From CAZESH01 sp964514665 (GTDB lineage: Bacteria; Bacillota; Bacilli; Paenibacillales; KCTC-25726): 22,822 bases of DNA. Where the stretch lies: NCBI GenBank assembly GCA_964514665.1, contig CAZESH010000035.1:1-22822 (forward strand), read 5' to 3'. The stretch's first letter is position 1, and each line of letters starts with the position of its first letter. Below are positions 13,801 through 21,491 of this stretch, piece by piece. The translations under genes and the position numbers were made by a program. The notes beneath the pieces are model-generated. The model was not told the DNA's origin. It searched no databases and saw only the letters and a list, made by a program, of their open reading frames with translations.

Positions 13801-15187
13801 TGTGGCGCATAACTACACGAAGGAGCTGTTCGGTGAGAAAAACGTTTTTCGCGCCGGAACGATCGGTACGGTTGCGGATAAAACAGCATACGGCTATGTG
13901 AAAAAATACGAAGAGGATCAAGCGAAAAGCTGGCGCAATGCCGAGGTGGTGCGTTTGGCATCCGGCTGTACCGGCGTCAAGCGCAGCACAGGGCAGCATC
14001 CCGGCGGAATCGTCGTAGTGCCGGATTATATCGAAGTGGAGGACATTACGCCGGTGCAATTTCCGGCGGATGATACAAGCTCGGAGTGGAAAACCACGCA
14101 TTTCGACTACCACGCGTTCGATGCCAATCTGCTCAAGCTGGACATTCTGGGACACGACGATCCCACGATGATGCGCATGCTGCAGGACTTGACCGGAATA
14201 GACCCGACCTCGATTCCGATGAACGATCCGAAGGTGATGAGCATATTCAGCTCGACCGAAGCCCTAGGTGTTTCGTCTGAGCAGATACGCACACCGGTCG
14301 CCACATACGGGATACCGGAAATGGGAACGAAGTTCGTGCGCCAAATGCTGCAGGAAACCTCTCCGAAAACCTTCGCCGATCTGCTGCAAATTTCCGGATT
14401 GTCGCATGGAACGGGCGTCTGGCTCGGCAACGCGCAGGAATTGATCAAGAACGGAACCTGCACCATTAAAACCGTGATCGGCTGCCGTGACGACATCATG
14501 CTTTATCTGATCTACAAAGCGGGCATGGAAGCCGGACTCGCCTTTCAGATTACGGAAAGCGTGCGCAAGGGAAAAGGCCTCAAAGACGAATGGATCGAGG
14601 AAATGAAAAAGCATAACGTTCCGAAATGGTACATCGATTCCTGTTTGAAAATCGAGTATATGTTTCCGAAAGCGCACGCCTCCGCTTATGTTATCTCTGC
14701 AGTGCGCACGGCCTATTTCAAGGTGTATCATCCGATAGCTTATTATGCGACTTATTTTTCCGTCCGTGCCGATGAATTCGATGTCAATTTATTCTGTGAG
14801 GGCTATGAAGCTTTAATGAAGAAGCTGCTGGAAATCGAACAAAAAGGCTTTCAGGCCACGCCAAAGGAAAAAAGCATGATCTCGATCCTGGAAATGGCGC
14901 TGGAAATGACGGCCAGAGGATTTTCATTCAAGAAGATCGATCTATACCGTTCCGACGCCAGCCGTTTCATTATTGACAACGACAGCCTGATTCCGCCTTT
15001 TTCGGCTGTGCAGGGCATTGGCGTCAATGCCGCCAAGAATATCGCGGCCGCCCGCGAGGAGGGTGAATTTTTGTCCGTCGAGGATTTTCAAGTACGCAGC
15101 AAATCGACGAAAACGGTGGTGGAAATCTTAAGCGGGATGGGATGCTTTCGCGATCTTCCGGAATCGAATCAGCTTGCTCTTTTTTAA
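10862..15187 (+). CDS. polC: DNA polymerase III subunit alpha, PolC type
   Basis: 1441 residues from GTG 10862, 6 nt after GGGGGG. This is the replicative polymerase of low-GC Gram-positives, with intrinsic 3'-5' proofreading. Domain order is: N-terminal region; OB fold about 230-320 (IQGTVFNFDVKELRNGN); PHP domain beginning EFHLHTS (HLH 337-339), interrupted by the exonuclease. DEDDh residues are D424 and E426 (DVETTG), D509 (HNARFD), and H563 and D568 (HRAIDD). The zinc module has C915, C918, C940 and C943. The polymerase palm PDIDLNFSG places the catalytic Asp pair at D969 and D971. The C-terminus ends QLALF, matching the beta-clamp-binding motif. No frameshift or missing motif; length equals B. 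subtilis PolC. The next gene has its own promoters. Confidence 0.98.
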   Translation: MNNLAEKRNRFELLMQQAEIPGDIVKSFFAEGYIERVICSRTNREWTFVIRKQSLIPQNIYNSFCKLIQTKFAHIAKVHFVLDYSEEVPLSDLVGEYWSLFVAWAHREIPSVNGWLSKAKIDYDKDLISIKLVGEHFLELARKKNIGEMVEQFFSQYFSRSVSVRFTVDEESGEELERFQQMIEQEERSAVQDALSSNEEEVQRDLPEQQLQFIYGNPIKDAPVSLQTIQDEEKKAVIQGTVFNFDVKELRNGNMLYQFILTDFSDSLNVKCFARNKEDAKILGQLGNGKWLKIRGKVEYDRFINPPELVMLASDINEIASPPGRMDDAAEKRVEFHLHTSMSPMDAVTPVNEFIKTAAKWGHKAIAVTDHGGLQAYPDANKAAKKYGIKVLYGIEANVVNDSVPIVLNPQSVELQQAVYVVFDVETTGLSVTSNRLIEIAGVKMQDGKVLDRFASFVNPHERIPYHISQLTHITDDMVKDAPNAEEVVPQFLQFVGDAVLVAHNARFDIGFMQEACRRLKLPQIENAVLDTLELARLLFPGMKNHRLNTLSDKFKVPLNNHHRAIDDAEALGHVLYHLIKEAGERNIVNLARLNDFVGKDLSNTRPFHSNIYALNAAGKKNLFKLVSLSHTQYFKRVPCIPKSVLADMREGLLIISGCEKGEFYETVLNKSLEEAEQIAEFYDVLEIQPLDVNMHLVEKGLVGSRADLEETSRKIVQIGKKLNKPVIATGNVHYLEPRDKIYRDITIHGITGFHPLKDQRKPDVHLRTTREMLDEFSYLGEETAYEVVVTAPNALADRFEPFEMFPVKGGPTDNGLFSPIIKGADEEIRTTCYETAKQIYGDPIPEIVVARLEKELAPIIKYGFSANYLISERLVKKSNEDGYLVGSRGSVGSSFVATMLGISEVNPLPPHYICASCKISEWFTDGSVPSGFDLPAKTCPNCGEKLKGEGQDIPFETFLGFKGDKVPDIDLNFSGEYQPVAHNYTKELFGEKNVFRAGTIGTVADKTAYGYVKKYEEDQAKSWRNAEVVRLASGCTGVKRSTGQHPGGIVVVPDYIEVEDITPVQFPADDTSSEWKTTHFDYHAFDANLLKLDILGHDDPTMMRMLQDLTGIDPTSIPMNDPKVMSIFSSTEALGVSSEQIRTPVATYGIPEMGTKFVRQMLQETSPKTFADLLQISGLSHGTGVWLGNAQELIKNGTCTIKTVIGCRDDIMLYLIYKAGMEAGLAFQITESVRKGKGLKDEWIEEMKKHNVPKWYIDSCLKIEYMFPKAHASAYVISAVRTAYFKVYHPIAYYATYFSVRADEFDVNLFCEGYEALMKKLLEIEQKGFQATPKEKSMISILEMALEMTARGFSFKKIDLYRSDASRFIIDNDSLIPPFSAVQGIGVNAAKNIAAAREEGEFLSVEDFQVRSKSTKTVVEILSGMGCFRDLPESNQLALF

Positions 15188-15223
15188 AGGTTTCAAGGCA
15201 TTTGGAAAGAAGCTCTGGCCCTC

Positions 15224-15252
15224 TTGTAAGCTTGGAATCGATATGATATAAT
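15224..15252 (+). promoter_or_regulatory. nusA-operon promoter P1
   Basis: -35 TTGTAA (15224-15229) and consensus -10 TATAAT (15247-15252) are 17 bp apart, with an extended -10 TGA at 15244-15246. The predicted start is near 15259. Confidence 0.8.
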
Positions 15253-15257
15253 CATCT

Positions 15258-15286
15258 TTGGTAAGTCAGTATTATTTTGATATGAT
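15258..15286 (+). promoter_or_regulatory. nusA-operon promoter P2, in tandem
   Basis: -35 TTGGTA (15258-15263) and -10 TATGAT (15281-15286) are 17 bp apart, with TGA at 15278-15280 making an extended -10. It lies exactly 34 bp after P1. The predicted start near 15293 would put the GAAA-capped hairpin almost at the 5' end of the transcript. Confidence 0.6.
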
Positions 15287-15292
15287 TTCGGC

Positions 15293-15382
15293 ATTGAGAG
15301 TGGGGAAACCCACTCTTTACGTTTTGCATGAAGGTAAAACGGCATACAAGAGCTCGCGATCGGCGAGTCGGGAGGTGACGAA
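15293..15382 (+). promoter_or_regulatory. structured leader of rimP-nusA operon
   Basis: Three hairpins are visible. The first is AGAGTGGG (15297-15304) with CCCACTCT (15309-15316), capped by a GAAA tetraloop. The second is CGTTTT (15320-15325) with AAAACG (15336-15341). The third is CTCGC (15353-15357) with GCGAG (15363-15367), just before the GGGAGGTG ribosome binding site. A stable GAGTGGG/CCCACTC-type hairpin before rimP recurs, from memory, in other Bacillota. It lacks a good T-tract here, so 5'-end protection or factor binding (NusA?) is more likely than simple termination. Confidence 0.55.
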
Positions 15383-15844
15383 TTGAGCAAACCAGCGGTG
15401 AAAACCATTGTGGAAGAAATGGTTAAACCTTTTATGGATCAAGAAGGCTTCGAATTAGTCGACGTTGAATACGTGAAAGAAGGCAGCAACCGGTTTTTGC
15501 GTGTTTTTATTGATAAGCAGGGCGGTATTGATATCGATGATTGCGGTCGGGTGAGCGAATATCTGAGCGCAAAACTGGATGAAGCCGATCCCATTCCGGA
15601 AGCCTATTTTCTTGAAGTGTCGTCACCCGGCGCCGAACGTCCTTTGAAGAAAACCGAAGATTTTTATCAAGCCGTAAACAAACACGTCTTCGTGACTACA
15701 TATGAGCCCATTGACGGATTAAAGGAATTCGAAGGGGAGCTGCTGTCTTTTGACGGCGCCGAATTGATTGTGCGGATCGGCAAGAAAAAGCATGCAATCG
15801 CACATTCAAAAGTTGCCAGCGCGAGACTGGCGGTTATTTTCTAA
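15383..15844 (+). CDS. rimP: ribosome maturation factor RimP
   Basis: 153 residues from TTG 15383, with GGGAGGTG ending 6 nt upstream. RimP assists late assembly of the 30S subunit, promoting uS12 incorporation and maturation of 16S rRNA. The family pattern is clear: an N-terminal alpha/beta domain with EGFELVDVEYVKEGSNRFLRVFIDKQGGIDIDDC and VSEYLSAKLDEADPIPEAYFLEVSSPGAERPLK, then a small SH3-like C-terminal domain ending in VASARLAVIF. The length is standard (about 150-156). It is the first gene of the nusA operon, with 38 bp to nusA. Confidence 0.96.
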   Translation: MSKPAVKTIVEEMVKPFMDQEGFELVDVEYVKEGSNRFLRVFIDKQGGIDIDDCGRVSEYLSAKLDEADPIPEAYFLEVSSPGAERPLKKTEDFYQAVNKHVFVTTYEPIDGLKEFEGELLSFDGAELIVRIGKKKHAIAHSKVASARLAVIF

Positions 15845-15882
15845 CAACAATTCAAAGAATTGGAAGGGGGAGCCGTGTTCAC

Positions 15883-16974
15883 ATGAATATTGATTTTATC
15901 GAGGCGCTGTCGGAAATAGAAAGGGAAAAAGGGATTGCCAAAGAGGTGTTGATCGATGCGATTGAAGCCGCTTTGATTTCCAGCTACAAAAGAAACTTCA
16001 ATACCGCGCAAAATGTAAGAGTCGATATTAACCGGGATATCGGTGTGATTAAAGTATTCGCACGCAAAACGGTTGTGGAGGATTGTCTGGATCCGAGATT
16101 GGAAATCTCCTTGGAAACAGCCAGAGAGATCGATCCCAATTATCAGCTGAACGATATTGTGGAAATCGAGGTCACACCGAAGGATTTTGGCCGCATTGCC
16201 GCTCAAACCGCCAAACAGGTCGTTACCCAGCGCATTCGCGAGGCAGAACGCGGGTTGATCTTCAATGCCTTTATCGACAAGGAGGAGGACATTGTCACCG
16301 GTATCGTGCAGCGTCAGGATCTTCGCAATATCTATATCGATTTGGGTAAAGCGGAGGCTTCCCTTCCTCTGAATGAGCTGATGCCGACCGATCAATTCAA
16401 GCACGGCGATCGCATCAAGGCGTTTATCACAAAGGTTGAGAATACAACCAAGGGTCCTTTGATCCTGTTGTCAAGAACGCATCCCGGCCTGCTTCGCCGA
16501 CTGTTCGAATTGGAAGTTCCGGAAATTTACGACGGCGTTGTGGAAATCCGCTCCGTTGCCAGAGAAGCCGGGTACCGCTCGAAGATCGCCGTGTACTCGC
16601 GCAATCCGGAAGTGGATCCGGTAGGCGCCTGTGTCGGCAGCAAAGGCTCGCGCGTACAGACGATAGTAAATGAACTGAGAGGCGAGAAAATCGATATCGT
16701 TCATTGGTCGGAAAATGTGGAGGAATATGTCGCCCATTCCCTCAGCCCTTCCAAGGTATTGGAAGTGGAAATTTTCGAAAACGAAAAAATGGCGCGGGTG
16801 ATCGTACCTGATAATCAGCTTTCGCTGGCGATCGGAATCAGAGGACAAAACGCGCGATTGGCCGCCAAGCTGACCGGTTGGAAAATCGACATCAAGAGCG
16901 AAACTCAGGCAGAGGAAGAGTTTGGAAGACCGAAAAGTGATGAGACGGGTCTGAATTTGGATTCGTTCTTATAA
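15883..16974 (+). CDS. nusA: transcription termination/antitermination factor NusA
   Basis: 363 residues from ATG 15883, 10 nt after AAGGGGGAG. NusA binds RNA polymerase near the exit channel, stimulates pausing and hairpin-dependent termination, and takes part in rRNA antitermination. The N-terminal polymerase-binding domain (MNIDFIEALSEIEREKGI) covers about residues 1-130. The S1 domain (EDIVTGIVQRQDLRNIYIDLG) is near 135-200, and two KH domains follow: DPVGACVGSKGSRVQTIVNEL in KH1 and VPDNQLSLAIGIRGQNARLA in KH2. As usual in Bacillota, the two C-terminal acidic repeats of E. coli NusA are absent. The only departure from a textbook copy is a short disordered tail. Confidence 0.98.
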   Translation: MNIDFIEALSEIEREKGIAKEVLIDAIEAALISSYKRNFNTAQNVRVDINRDIGVIKVFARKTVVEDCLDPRLEISLETAREIDPNYQLNDIVEIEVTPKDFGRIAAQTAKQVVTQRIREAERGLIFNAFIDKEEDIVTGIVQRQDLRNIYIDLGKAEASLPLNELMPTDQFKHGDRIKAFITKVENTTKGPLILLSRTHPGLLRRLFELEVPEIYDGVVEIRSVAREAGYRSKIAVYSRNPEVDPVGACVGSKGSRVQTIVNELRGEKIDIVHWSENVEEYVAHSLSPSKVLEVEIFENEKMARVIVPDNQLSLAIGIRGQNARLAAKLTGWKIDIKSETQAEEEFGRPKSDETGLNLDSFL

Positions 16975-17009
16975 ATGAGTCAATCCCTACTGGTCTATCT
17001 TTAGTTTTA

Positions 17010-17015
17010 GGGAGG
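17010..17015 (+). promoter_or_regulatory. GGGAGG ribosome binding site that sets the rnpM start
   Basis: GGGAGG ends only 2 nt before ATG 17018, too close for initiation, but 8 nt before the in-frame GTG 17024. GTG 17024 is therefore preferred. Confidence 0.65.
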
Positions 17016-17023
17016 CAATGATC

Positions 17024-17335
17024 GTGAAAGTCAAACGAATCCCCTTGCGAAAATGTGTGGCTTGTCAGGAAATGAAGGCGAAGAAAGAGCTGATTCGTAT
17101 TGTCAAAACGCCGGATGAACAGCTCTTGATCGACCTGACGGGAAAAAAATCCGGCAGAGGCGCTTATCTGTGCGGCAAAGTCGAGTGCTTCAAGTTGGCG
17201 AAGAAATCCCGTTCCTTGGATAAAGCCCTCAAGCATAAAGTCGGCGAAGCGATTTATGATCAACTAGAGCAGGAATTTATTCGTGTGGAGGATCAATTTC
17301 ATACAGCGAAAGACGGCGAAGATATTGGATCATAA
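17024..17335 (+). CDS. rnpM: RNase P modulator RnpM (YlxR family)
   Basis: 103 residues from GTG 17024 (see the ribosome binding site entry). Small basic RNA-binding protein of the YlxR family. The diagnostic motifs are IPLRKCVACQEMKAKKELIRIV at the N-terminus and GRGAYLC near the middle, with a Lys-rich C-terminal helix. The B. subtilis orthologue, encoded at the same place between nusA and ylxQ, has been reported to bind RNase P RNA and modulate its activity in vitro. The end of the gene overlaps the start of ylxQ by 11 nt. The C-terminal extension (about 20 acidic and polar residues) is slightly longer than in B. subtilis, where the family is about 91 residues. Confidence 0.92.
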   Translation: MKVKRIPLRKCVACQEMKAKKELIRIVKTPDEQLLIDLTGKKSGRGAYLCGKVECFKLAKKSRSLDKALKHKVGEAIYDQLEQEFIRVEDQFHTAKDGEDIGS

Positions 17336-17651
17336 ATTACTTTCTTATCTAGGTTTAGCGATGCGGGCCGGCAAGTTGATCACAGGTGAAGAAACGGTGC
17401 TGAAGGCGGTTCGTTCCGCACAGGCTGCCTTGGTTGTCATCGCCGGCGATGCTTCGGACAATACCAAAAAGAAATTCAGCGACAAATGCGGGTATTACAA
17501 CGTGCCCTTTGCGATAGTGGAAACACGGGAAGATCTGGGTAAAAGCATAGGAAAAATGGACCGTGTCGTAATCGCGGTCACAGATCAGGGATTTGCGAAA
17601 ATGATCGGGAAGTGCCTGAATCTATCTCCGGAGGTGGATCATATTGAATAA
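17325..17651 (+). CDS. ylxQ: L7Ae-family ribosomal protein YlxQ
   Basis: 108 residues from TTG 17325, giving the usual start (M)DHKLLSYLGLAMRAGKL. The longer GTG 17283 start would add 14 atypical residues inside rnpM, though it has an AGGA 8 nt upstream; the start is the least certain point here. The L7Ae/L30e fold is recognised by LGLAMRAGKLITGEETVLKA, ALVVIAGDASDNTKKKF and YYNVPFAIVETREDLG. Such proteins bind kink-turn RNA, and YlxQ homologues bind K-turns in vitro; the cellular target is unsettled. The gene overlaps rnpM by 11 nt and infB by 8 nt, indicating tight coupling. Confidence 0.9.
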   Translation: MDHKLLSYLGLAMRAGKLITGEETVLKAVRSAQAALVVIAGDASDNTKKKFSDKCGYYNVPFAIVETREDLGKSIGKMDRVVIAVTDQGFAKMIGKCLNLSPEVDHIE

Positions 17652-20139
17652 ACAAGACAATAAGGATAAGTTAAGAGTTTACGAATATGCAAAATCGTTG
17701 AATATGAGCAGTAAGGAAATTATAACCATTTTGAAACGATTGAATATCCCCGTAAACAATCATATGAGCGTAATGGAACAGGAAGCGGTGGGTGCAGTGG
17801 AAAAGTTTTTTAACGACATCAAATCGAATGCCGCCGCGAAAAGAGCGGCTCAGGATTCAGGAAATAAAGCTCCGTCCAAAAACAGTCAACCTCCTGTGCA
17901 AACGACGGAACAAGCGCAGGACAAAGAAAAGCGTTTCACGCGCGACAGTCGTCCGCAAGCTGAACAACCGCCACGTACGCAAGGAAACCGGCAACAAACG
18001 GAAACCAAGCAGAACAACCGAAGCGGGGGTCAATCGCAGCAGTCTTCTGCCAAAACGCAGAACAGACCGCAGGCCAAACAAAGTGCACCGGCAGCAAACG
18101 CAAGACCGGAACAGCGGACGGCCAATCAGCGCCCGAATCCGCAAATGCAGGCAAAGCCGCAGAGCAAAAGCGGCGACTTTGAAGTGGATGACAAGTTCAA
18201 TACCGCAGGCAAAGGGAAAACTACGAAGAAAACAAAATCAACAGAGAAGCGTTTCGATGATAATAAAGCAACCGGCAGCAGAAACGCGGGCGGTTTCAAT
18301 AAGGGCGGCAGAAATAATCAAAAAGGAAAAGGCCGCTATCAAAATCAGAATCAAAATCAGCAGCAGAGAAAAGAAAAAATCGACAATACGCCAAAGAAAA
18401 TCATCGTCAGAGGCAGCATGACCGTAGGCGAGCTTGCCAAGCTGCTGCATAAGGATGCTTCGGAAGTCATTAAAAAATTGTTGTTCCTGGGCGTTATGGC
18501 AACGATTAATCAGGAGCTGGACCTTGACACCATTCAGCTGATTGCCGATGAATATAAAGTGGAAGTCGAAATCAAAATCCCGGTGGAAGAGGATAATTTT
18601 GAAACCGTGGAGGAAACCGACGATCCTGCCGATCTGGAAGAAAGGCCGCCTGTTGTTACGATTATGGGACACGTCGACCACGGTAAGACCACCTTGCTTG
18701 ACGCCATCCGTCACACCAGTGTCACGGAAGGGGAAGCCGGCGGTATAACCCAGCATATCGGCGCCTATCAGGTTGAGACCAAAGGCAAGAAGATCACCTT
18801 TTTGGATACGCCGGGCCATGAAGCGTTCACCACGATGCGCGCGCGGGGCGCTCAGGTAACGGATATCACCATTCTTGTTGTAGCGGCCGACGACGGTGTA
18901 ATGCCGCAAACCGTGGAAGCGATCAATCATGCCAAAGCGGCGAATGTGCCGATTATCGTGGCTGTCAACAAAATAGACAAACCGGAAGCGAATCCGGATC
19001 GGATCAAGCAGGAATTGACCGAGCATGCGCTCGTTCCCGAAGAATGGGGCGGGGACACGATTTTCGTCAACGTATCCGCCAAGCAGCGGCAAGGTCTCGA
19101 CGAGCTGTTGGAAATGATCCTGCTTGTTGCCGAAGTGCAGGAGATCAAATCCAATCCGAATAAACGTGCAAGAGGTACGGTCATCGAAGCGGAGCTGGAT
19201 AAAGGACGTGGACCGGTAGCCCGACTGCTCGTTCAGCACGGAACATTGAAAATAGGCGACGCTTTTGTCGCAGGCGTATGTTTTGGCCGCGTAAGAGCCA
19301 TGGTAAATGATAAGGGCCGCAGGGTAAAGGAAGCTTCTCCCTCCACTCCGATCGAGCTGACGGGATTAACCGAAGTTCCGCAAGCCGGAGATCCATTTAT
19401 CGTCTTCGAGGATGAGCGGAAAGCCAGAGATATCGCAGAACGCAGGGCAAGCAAGCTGAGATTAAGCGAGCTGAGATCGAACAAACGGATTACGCTGGAT
19501 GATTTGTATACGCAAATCAAGGAAGGCGAAATGAAGGATCTCAACGTCATCATCAAAGGAGACGTACAGGGATCCGTCGAGGCGTTGAAGGGTTCATTGG
19601 AGAAAATAGATATCGAAGGCGTGCGGGTGAATATCATCCATACCGGAGCCGGCGCGATCACGGAATCCGATATTATTCTGGCTTCCGCTTCCAATGCGAT
19701 CATTATCGGCTTTAATGTTCGTCCCGAGCCGGCTGCCAAGGCTGTGGCGGATCAGGAGAAAGTTGATATTCGCTTGCACCGCATCATTTACAACGTGATT
19801 GAAGAAATCGAATCGGCGATGAAGGGATTGCTCGATCCCGTGTACAAAGAGGTCGTCATCGGTCAGGCGGAGGTCCGCAACGTGTTCAAAATCAGCCGGA
19901 TCGGAGCGATTGCCGGCTGCATGATCACCACAGGCAAAATTACCCGCAATGCGGAAGCGCGCCTTATCCGCAATGGAGTCGTCAGCTACGAAGGGAAGAT
20001 CGATTCTTTGAAACGTTTTAAAGATGACGCTAAGGAAGTGGCTCAAGGCTATGAATGCGGAATATCTTTGGAAAATTTCAACGATCTTAAAGAAGGGGAT
20101 ATTATCGAGGCGTTCGTGATGGAAACTGTAGAGAGGTGA
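17644..20139 (+). CDS. infB: translation initiation factor IF-2
   Basis: 831 residues from TTG 17644, 7 nt after GGAGGTG. A GTPase that positions fMet-tRNA in the P site and joins the subunits. Residues about 6-52 are a first IF2-N module (KLRVYEYAKSLNMSSKEI). A Gln/Asn/Lys/Arg-rich low-complexity linker runs from about 60 to 250. A second IF2-N module (SMTVGELAKLLHKDASEVIK) follows. G-domain motifs are GHVDHGKT (342-349), DTPGH (388-392) and NKID (442-445). Domains II-IV complete the protein, with the fMet-tRNA-binding C-terminal domain ending VMETVER. The in-frame ATG at 18418 could start a shorter isoform, as known for IF2 in E. coli and B. subtilis, but its ribosome binding site is weak. 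RbfA follows after 6 nt. Confidence 0.98.
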   Translation: MNKQDNKDKLRVYEYAKSLNMSSKEIITILKRLNIPVNNHMSVMEQEAVGAVEKFFNDIKSNAAAKRAAQDSGNKAPSKNSQPPVQTTEQAQDKEKRFTRDSRPQAEQPPRTQGNRQQTETKQNNRSGGQSQQSSAKTQNRPQAKQSAPAANARPEQRTANQRPNPQMQAKPQSKSGDFEVDDKFNTAGKGKTTKKTKSTEKRFDDNKATGSRNAGGFNKGGRNNQKGKGRYQNQNQNQQQRKEKIDNTPKKIIVRGSMTVGELAKLLHKDASEVIKKLLFLGVMATINQELDLDTIQLIADEYKVEVEIKIPVEEDNFETVEETDDPADLEERPPVVTIMGHVDHGKTTLLDAIRHTSVTEGEAGGITQHIGAYQVETKGKKITFLDTPGHEAFTTMRARGAQVTDITILVVAADDGVMPQTVEAINHAKAANVPIIVAVNKIDKPEANPDRIKQELTEHALVPEEWGGDTIFVNVSAKQRQGLDELLEMILLVAEVQEIKSNPNKRARGTVIEAELDKGRGPVARLLVQHGTLKIGDAFVAGVCFGRVRAMVNDKGRRVKEASPSTPIELTGLTEVPQAGDPFIVFEDERKARDIAERRASKLRLSELRSNKRITLDDLYTQIKEGEMKDLNVIIKGDVQGSVEALKGSLEKIDIEGVRVNIIHTGAGAITESDIILASASNAIIIGFNVRPEPAAKAVADQEKVDIRLHRIIYNVIEEIESAMKGLLDPVYKEVVIGQAEVRNVFKISRIGAIAGCMITTGKITRNAEARLIRNGVVSYEGKIDSLKRFKDDAKEVAQGYECGISLENFNDLKEGDIIEAFVMETVER

Positions 20140-20145
20140 TAACCG

Positions 20146-20502
20146 ATGGCCAAATTTCGAGTTGGCAGAGTCGCCGAACAAATAAAGAAAGAATTAAGTT
20201 TGATTTTGCAAACGGAATTTAAAGATCCGAGACTCGGGTTCATCACGGTGACCGGAGTGGATCTCACGAACGATTTGTCTCAGGCGAAAGTCTATTTGAG
20301 TGTAATGGGCAGCGATGAGCAAAAGGAAGAGACGCTTAAAGCGCTGGGCAAAGGAACCGGTTATCTGCGTTCTGAGCTTGGCAAGCGAATCCGCATGAGA
20401 CATACACCCGAGCTGCTGTTTAAATTCGATACTTCAATCGAGTATGGGAGCAGAATTGAAAACCTGCTTCAGCAAATCAACAATGGGGAAAACAAAGTAT
20501 GA
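20146..20502 (+). CDS. rbfA: 30S ribosome-binding factor RbfA
   Basis: 118 residues from ATG 20146; its ribosome binding site AGAGGTGAT overlaps the infB stop codon. RbfA has a KH-like fold, binds immature 30S near helix 1 of 16S rRNA, and is needed for cold adaptation and late processing. Visible landmarks are the N-terminal RVGRVAEQIKKELSLIL, DPRLGFITVTGVDLTNDLSQAKVYL in the core, and RHTPELLFKFDTSIEYG near the end. The length is typical. The TGA stop overlaps the nrnA start (ATGA), so the two are coupled. Confidence 0.97.
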   Translation: MAKFRVGRVAEQIKKELSLILQTEFKDPRLGFITVTGVDLTNDLSQAKVYLSVMGSDEQKEETLKALGKGTGYLRSELGKRIRMRHTPELLFKFDTSIEYGSRIENLLQQINNGENKV

Positions 20503-21491
20503 TGCAAAATGTGCTTTCTTATGAAAATCAACTGCAGTCTGCCAAGGCTTTTATTTTGGAACAAGATAATTTTCTGGTGGTATCCCACGTTCAGCCGGAT
20601 GGGGATGCCGCCAGCTCCACAATGGCCGTCGGCTGGCTGCTTGATTCTCTGGGCAAACAATATTATCTCATAAACGAGGGAAAGCTTCCTGACAAATTTT
20701 CTTTCCTTTATGGAAGCGAGCGGTTAATCGATTTTTCCTCCGCTCCACCGCAAAGGAAATTTTCACATGTAATTACGGTCGATTGTGCAGATCGCTCGAG
20801 AGTCGGAAAAGTCGCCGAATTGTTTGCCGAAGACGTAAAAATTTTAAATATTGACCATCATCCTACCAATGACTATTTCGGAGATTACCATCTGATTGAT
20901 CCCGATACAGCCGCAACGGCACAAATCCTTTACGATTTGGCGGAGTCTTTGGAGGTCGATTGGGATAAAAATTTGGCGGAATGCTTGTATACGGGTCTGC
21001 TTACCGATACGGGGGGATTCCGCTATTCGAATACGAGTCCCAAGGTGATGGACATAGCGTCAAAACTTTTGCGCTATGGCGTTCAAAATTATGTACTGGC
21101 AGAAAATTTGCTGGAACGCATCTCACTGCCGCATGTGAGACTGCTTCAGCGGGGATTGAATACGCTGCGCTTTGATGCGGATGAGCGGATCGGATCGATT
21201 ATCCTCACTGTCCGCGACATCCAAGAAACGCAAGCCGGTCATGACGATCTCGAGGGAATTGTGCATTATCCGATCCGCATTGACGGAGTTGAAGTCGGTT
21301 TACTGTTCAAGGAAATCGATTCGCAAACCGTGAAAGTAAGCCTCCGTTCGGCGGGAAAAGTCGACGTCGCACAAATTGCCAAAGAACTGGGTGGAGGCGG
21401 TCATGTTCGTGCAGCCGGCGTGACGATTTTGAAACCGCTGGATGAAACGGTCGAACTTGTCGTTGCGCGGATAAAGCAGGCGTTGGCGTGA
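20499..21491 (+). CDS. nrnA: DHH-family oligoribonuclease / pAp phosphatase NrnA
   Basis: 330 residues from ATG 20499 (a second ATG follows at 20502), overlapping the rbfA stop. In B. subtilis NrnA degrades short RNA oligomers, including pGpG, and dephosphorylates pAp to AMP. Metal-binding motifs of the DHH domain are HVQPDGD (residues 30-36), DCADRS (95-100), DHH (119-121) and LLTDTGGFRYSNT (167-179). The DHHA1 substrate domain carries GGGGHVRAAG (298-307). All key residues are intact; the protein is slightly longer than the B. subtilis one (about 313). Its stop overlaps the truB start (GTGA). Confidence 0.95.
   Translation: MMQNVLSYENQLQSAKAFILEQDNFLVVSHVQPDGDAASSTMAVGWLLDSLGKQYYLINEGKLPDKFSFLYGSERLIDFSSAPPQRKFSHVITVDCADRSRVGKVAELFAEDVKILNIDHHPTNDYFGDYHLIDPDTAATAQILYDLAESLEVDWDKNLAECLYTGLLTDTGGFRYSNTSPKVMDIASKLLRYGVQNYVLAENLLERISLPHVRLLQRGLNTLRFDADERIGSIILTVRDIQETQAGHDDLEGIVHYPIRIDGVEVGLLFKEIDSQTVKVSLRSAGKVDVAQIAKELGGGGHVRAAGVTILKPLDETVELVVARIKQALA

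Noticed and set aside
13571..14155. 194-codon open frame on the - strand inside polC
   Set aside because: Antisense to the conserved polymerase palm region; no family resemblance. Similar - strand frames in rseP, nusA and dxr were dropped for the same reason.
10862..15187. Frameshift or intein in polC
   Set aside because: All PolC domains and motifs are present in one frame with normal length; no extra domain interrupts them beyond the usual exonuclease within PHP.
18340..18365. Short tandem repeat or CRISPR-like pattern in infB
   Set aside because: It is codon-level Asn-Gln repetition within a coding low-complexity linker, without spacers.
18238..19239. 333-codon open frame on the - strand inside infB
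   Set aside because: It lies wholly antisense to conserved IF-2 G-domain codons, has no recognisable product or ribosome binding site, and reflects codon bias of the sense gene.
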